Assembly: GCA_026989405.1 (NCBI GenBank) | Contig: JALSJL010000487.1 | Location: 1-7,859 of the forward strand | Direction: 5' to 3' | From: Marinosulfonomonas sp. | Lineage (GTDB): Bacteria > Pseudomonadota > Alphaproteobacteria > Rhodobacterales > Rhodobacteraceae | Length of the DNA: 7,859 bases | Shown: piece by piece, positions 5,234 to 7,859 of the stretch | Position numbering within the stretch: position 1 is the stretch's first letter | Layout: the number at the start of each line of letters is the position of its first letter | Made by a program: the position numbers and the translations under genes | The notes under the pieces: generated by a model | Told to the model about the DNA's origin: nothing | The model's input: the letters and a program-made list of their open reading frames with translations, nothing else | Database searches by the model: none

Positions 5234-6280
5234 ATGAGCGGTGCAGGTCTGACAATTGATCTCGAGGCCCTGACCTCGAACTGGCGTGCGCTTGACGCGG
5301 CGTCCGGACCGGCGACCCGGACCGGCGCCGTGGTCAAGGCCGATGCTTATGGCCTGGGCGTCGCCAAGGTTGGCCGCGCGTTGCTTCAGGCGGGTGTCGA
5401 CACGTTTTTCGTGGCCCTTGCCGAAGAAGGGGCGCAGTTGCGCAGCGCGCTCGGGCCGGGCCCGGAGATCTTCGTGTTTGCAGGCCATATGGACGGCGAC
5501 GCCGATATTCTGGCCGGATCGCAACTGACCCCGCTGCTGAATTCAGCCGCCCAACTGGCGCGCCACCTCGGGGTGTTGTCGGGGCACCGGTTCGGCGTCC
5601 AGCTTGACACCGGCATGAACCGGTTGGGGATGGAACCGGATGAATGGCAATCCGTGCGCGCGCGCGCGCTTGAACACGGGCCTGCGCTGCTGATGTCGCA
5701 TCTTGCCTGCGCCGACGAACCCGACCACCCGATGAACCGCCAGCAACTTGCGCGGTTTCATGAAATGACCTCGGGTCTGGATGTGCCGCGCTCACTGGCG
5801 GCAACCGGGGGGATATTGCTGGGCGCGGATTATCACCTTGATCTGACCCGTCCGGGCATCGGCCTTTATGGCGGCGCGCCGTTTCATGACGCCCGCCCGG
5901 TGGTGCATCTGTCTGTCCCGGTGATCCAGACGCGCAGGCTAACGCCGGGTGAAACCGTCGGATATGCCAACAGTTGGACGGCCCCCGGACAGGCGCGCAT
6001 TGCAACCGTGGCGGCAGGCTATGCCGACGGCCTGCCGCGAGCGCTCTCGAACCGGGCGACGCTCTTTGCCGATGGCACGCCCTGCCCGCTCGTCGGCCGG
6101 GTCTCGATGGACCTGATCACCGTCGATATCTCCGGTCTCGGCAACGACCCCGAACAGCTCGATCTGATATGCCCGCAACAGGGCATCGACGCGCTGGCCG
6201 CTGCCGCCGACACAATCGGATATGAAATTCTGACAGGGCTTGGCACGCGTTACGCGCGCCACTACAAGGGCGCGCAATGA
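5234..6280 (+). CDS. alr: Alanine racemase, PLP-dependent
   Basis: Interconverts L- and D-alanine in the cytoplasm, supplying D-Ala for peptidoglycan. It has 348 residues, slightly short of the usual 355-390. The N-terminal TIM barrel holds VVKADAYGLG with the PLP lysine at 35, LDTGMNRLG (125-132) with Arg130, SLAATGGILL (187-196) and RPGIGLYG (206-213). The C-terminal beta domain holds AGYADGLPR (261-269) with the catalytic Tyr263, and GRVSMDL (288-294), where GRVCMDQ is more usual. YEILTGLGTRYARHY (330-344) is the standard end. The frame stays open upstream to 5132, inside the IalB gene, but homology begins at MSGAGLTIDLEAL, so the ATG at 5234 is chosen; its ribosome site is weak. A small CGCCCG-A-CGGGCG hairpin (5175-5187) sits in the gap but lacks a T tract, so cotranscription from the IalB gene is possible. 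The stop overlaps the mlaE start as ATGA. Confidence 0.95.
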   Translation: MSGAGLTIDLEALTSNWRALDAASGPATRTGAVVKADAYGLGVAKVGRALLQAGVDTFFVALAEEGAQLRSALGPGPEIFVFAGHMDGDADILAGSQLTPLLNSAAQLARHLGVLSGHRFGVQLDTGMNRLGMEPDEWQSVRARALEHGPALLMSHLACADEPDHPMNRQQLARFHEMTSGLDVPRSLAATGGILLGADYHLDLTRPGIGLYGGAPFHDARPVVHLSVPVIQTRRLTPGETVGYANSWTAPGQARIATVAAGYADGLPRALSNRATLFADGTPCPLVGRVSMDLITVDISGLGNDPEQLDLICPQQGIDALAAAADTIGYEILTGLGTRYARHYKGAQ

Positions 6281-7059
6281 CCGCACTGAAACCTCTTGCT
6301 GCCCTGGGCCATGCCATACTGCAATTGCTTGCAGCGATCGGGCGTGTCGCGATCTTTGCCGCGACCAGCGCCAGCCATGTGGTCCGCCCGCCGTTTTACA
6401 TCAAGGAATTCGCGTATTCCCTTATGGCAATTGGGTATTTCAGCCTTCCGGTCGTTGGAATGACGGCGTTTTTCACCGGCGGGGCGCTGGCCTTGCAGAT
6501 CTATTCCGGGGGCGCCCGGTTTTCAGCCGAGGCGGTCGTTCCGCAGATCGTGGCCATCGGCATGGTGCGTGAACTTGGTCCGGTCCTGGTCGGACTGATG
6601 ATTGCCGCCCGCGTCACGTCGTCGATTGCCGCCGAGATCGCCACGATGAAGGTGACCGAGCAAATCGACGCTCTGGTGACCCTGTCCACCAATCCGGCAA
6701 AATACCTGACCCTGCCGCGGGTGCTGGCAGCAACTCTCGTGGTGCCCCTGCTGGTCGGCATCGGCGATATCATCGGGGTGGCCGGCGGTTTTGCCGTCGG
6801 TGTCGGGCAGTTGGGGTTCAACCCGGCCACATACCTCAGGAACACCGTCGAGTTCCTTGAATTTTCGGATATTTCCTCAAGTCTCATGAAGGGCGCGGTG
6901 TTCGGGTTCATCGCGGCCATGATGGGCTGTTACTACGGCATGAACTCCGGCCGCGGCGCACAGGGCGTCGGCAAGGCCACCAAGTCATCCGTCGAAGCGG
7001 CGGCGGTTTTGATCCTGGCCGCGAATTTCCTTCTGACCAACCTGTTTTTCAGCGCATGA
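6277..7059 (+). CDS. mlaE: MlaE-family ABC transporter permease (phospholipid transport)
   Basis: Inner-membrane permease of the Mla system, which moves phospholipids between inner and outer membranes to keep lipid asymmetry. It has 260 residues, the normal family length. An amphipathic N terminus (1-30) precedes membrane spans near 46-70, 98-118, 142-175, 203-220 and 238-258. The family signature is complete: VRELGPVLVGLMIAARVTSS (98-117) followed by IAAEIATMKVTEQIDAL, the coupling region that contacts the ATPase. The ribosome site is AAGGG 7 bases before the ATG, inside the end of alr. The start overlaps the alr stop, and its own stop overlaps the mlaF start, so translation is likely coupled through all three. 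Its MlaD/MCE substrate-binding partner is not in the window. Confidence 0.93.
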   Translation: MTALKPLAALGHAILQLLAAIGRVAIFAATSASHVVRPPFYIKEFAYSLMAIGYFSLPVVGMTAFFTGGALALQIYSGGARFSAEAVVPQIVAIGMVRELGPVLVGLMIAARVTSSIAAEIATMKVTEQIDALVTLSTNPAKYLTLPRVLAATLVVPLLVGIGDIIGVAGGFAVGVGQLGFNPATYLRNTVEFLEFSDISSSLMKGAVFGFIAAMMGCYYGMNSGRGAQGVGKATKSSVEAAAVLILAANFLLTNLFFSA

Positions 7060-7802
7060 TCGAGCTTGTCGACCTTCACAAGTCCTTCGGGGACAAGGTT
7101 GTCCTGGATGGCGTCAATCTGAGCATCGCCAAGGGCGAAAGCATGGTCATCATCGGCGGGTCGGGAACTGGCAAATCGGTATTGCTCAAATGCATATTGG
7201 GCCTGATCAAGCCGACATCCGGGCAAATACTGCTGGACGGACAGAACGTCGAACGGGTTGAACGCGACGCCTTCCTTGCCCGGTTCGGCATGCTGTTCCA
7301 GGGCGGCGCGCTGTTTGATTCGCTGCCGGTCTGGCAGAATGTGGCCTTTCGCCTGCTGCGCGGCTCGCTCAAACGTCCCCGCCAGGAGGCGCGCGCAATC
7401 GCCATCGAAAAACTGCGCCGGGTCGGGCTGAAACCGGACGTGGCCGACCTCTACCCGGCCGAACTGTCCGGCGGGATGCAAAAACGCGTGGGTCTGGCGC
7501 GCGCCATCGCGGCCGAACCGGAAATCATCTTTTTCGACGAACCCACCACCGGGCTTGATCCGATCATGGCCGGCGTCATCAACGAGCTGATCCGCGAGAT
7601 CGTCACCGAAATGGGGGCCACCGCCATGACGATCACCCATGACATGACAAGCGTGCGCGCCATCGCCGACAAGGTGGCAATGCTGCACGGCGGGGTGATC
7701 CGCTGGACCGGGCCGGTCGAACAGATGGACAACAGCGGCGACCCCTACCTCGACCAGTTCATCCACGGCCGCGCCGAGGGACCGATCGAGGCGGTGCGAT
7801 GA
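7056..7802 (+). CDS. mlaF: MlaF-family ABC transporter ATPase (phospholipid transport)
   Basis: Cytoplasmic ATPase driving the MlaE permease; 248 residues. All nucleotide-binding motifs are present: Walker A GGSGTGKS (34-41), Q-loop MLFQGGALFDSL (79-90), signature LSGGMQKRVGLARAIA (137-152), Walker B IIFFDEPTTGLDP (157-169) and the switch histidine THD (194-196). The FQGGALFDSL and LSGGMQKRV forms are typical of the Mla/Ttg2 subfamily rather than other importers. No ribosome site precedes the ATG, which overlaps the mlaE stop, so translation probably depends on coupling. The C terminus (DPYLDQFIHGRAEGPI) matches the subfamily tail that in E. coli contacts the partner subunit. No mlaD follows directly: the next bases carry a repeat-like sequence. 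Confidence 0.94.
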   Translation: MIELVDLHKSFGDKVVLDGVNLSIAKGESMVIIGGSGTGKSVLLKCILGLIKPTSGQILLDGQNVERVERDAFLARFGMLFQGGALFDSLPVWQNVAFRLLRGSLKRPRQEARAIAIEKLRRVGLKPDVADLYPAELSGGMQKRVGLARAIAAEPEIIFFDEPTTGLDPIMAGVINELIREIVTEMGATAMTITHDMTSVRAIADKVAMLHGGVIRWTGPVEQMDNSGDPYLDQFIHGRAEGPIEAVR

Positions 7803-7810
7803 CCCCCGCA

Positions 7811-7843
7811 CTTCATCTTGCCCGAAATACTCCCGCCGGAGGC
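7811..7843. repeat. Probable dispersed intergenic repeat with CTCC-CGCC-GGAG hairpin
   Basis: A 33-base unit running from CTTCATCTTGCCCGAAATAC into TCCCGCCGGAGGC. The core CTCC (7830-7833) and GGAG (7838-7841) form a hairpin. From memory, near-identical strings occur many times in Rhodobacteraceae genomes between genes; within this window it appears only once, so the repeat status rests on that recollection. It lies just after the mlaF stop and could mark the 3' end of the alr-mlaE-mlaF transcript. Confidence 0.45.
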
Positions 7844-7859
7844 TCGGGCCCGCAGGGCA

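Noticed and set aside
6933..7811. Leftward 292-residue open frame
   Set aside because: Lies opposite mlaF, whose motifs are complete; His/Asp-rich composition is typical of an antisense frame in high-GC DNA.
7799..7859. ATG overlapping the mlaF stop that opens a frame to the window end
   Set aside because: It reads straight through the repeat-like element (MTPALHLARNTPAGG…) with no family resemblance; 20 codons are not enough to support a gene.

Overview
The window looks like ordinary chromosome of a high-GC alphaproteobacterium, most likely Rhodobacterales (the Roseobacter/Rhodobacter group). The grounds are the GC-rich codon use, the gene families present (an IalB-type periplasmic protein, a GGPYSN-type metallophosphoesterase, a co-directional alr-mlaE-mlaF set), and a short sequence at the right edge that I recall as a common dispersed repeat in that group. 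No phage, plasmid, insertion sequence, CRISPR array, tRNA or rRNA is visible.

Layout. The window opens inside the 3' end of a tyrosine recombinase gene, xerD (2-319, +). It converges on, and overlaps by 25 bases, a metallophosphoesterase-like gene on the minus strand (295-1128). That gene diverges from a CorC/HlyC (CNNM-type) membrane protein gene (1198-2511, +) across a 69-base spacer in which two opposed sigma-70-like promoters share one -10 region. The corC-like gene converges on a HerA-like DUF853 ATPase gene (2545-4080, -), with a GC-rich hairpin in the 33-base gap.

The only gene-free stretch over 300 bases is 4081-4533. It is not empty. It holds two Rho-independent terminators reading rightward, each preceded by a further hairpin, which suggests two tandem small RNAs; the first shows a CCUCCC (anti-Shine-Dalgarno-like) hairpin loop. 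It also holds two copies of a GTGCGGCCATGT-based inverted repeat 89 bases apart, leading up to the next gene.

The right half is a rightward run: an IalB-family secreted protein (4534-5163), alanine racemase alr (5234-6280), and the MlaE permease (6277-7059) and MlaF ATPase (7056-7802) of a phospholipid-transport ABC system. The last three overlap by ATGA and are probably translationally coupled, so D-alanine supply for peptidoglycan and outer-membrane lipid asymmetry are tied into one transcript. The substrate-binding MlaD is not in view.

Most of the window is housekeeping. The least explained parts are the probable sRNA pair at 4140-4376, the phosphoesterase-fold protein that has lost several metal ligands, and the paired inverted repeats upstream of the ialB-type gene.
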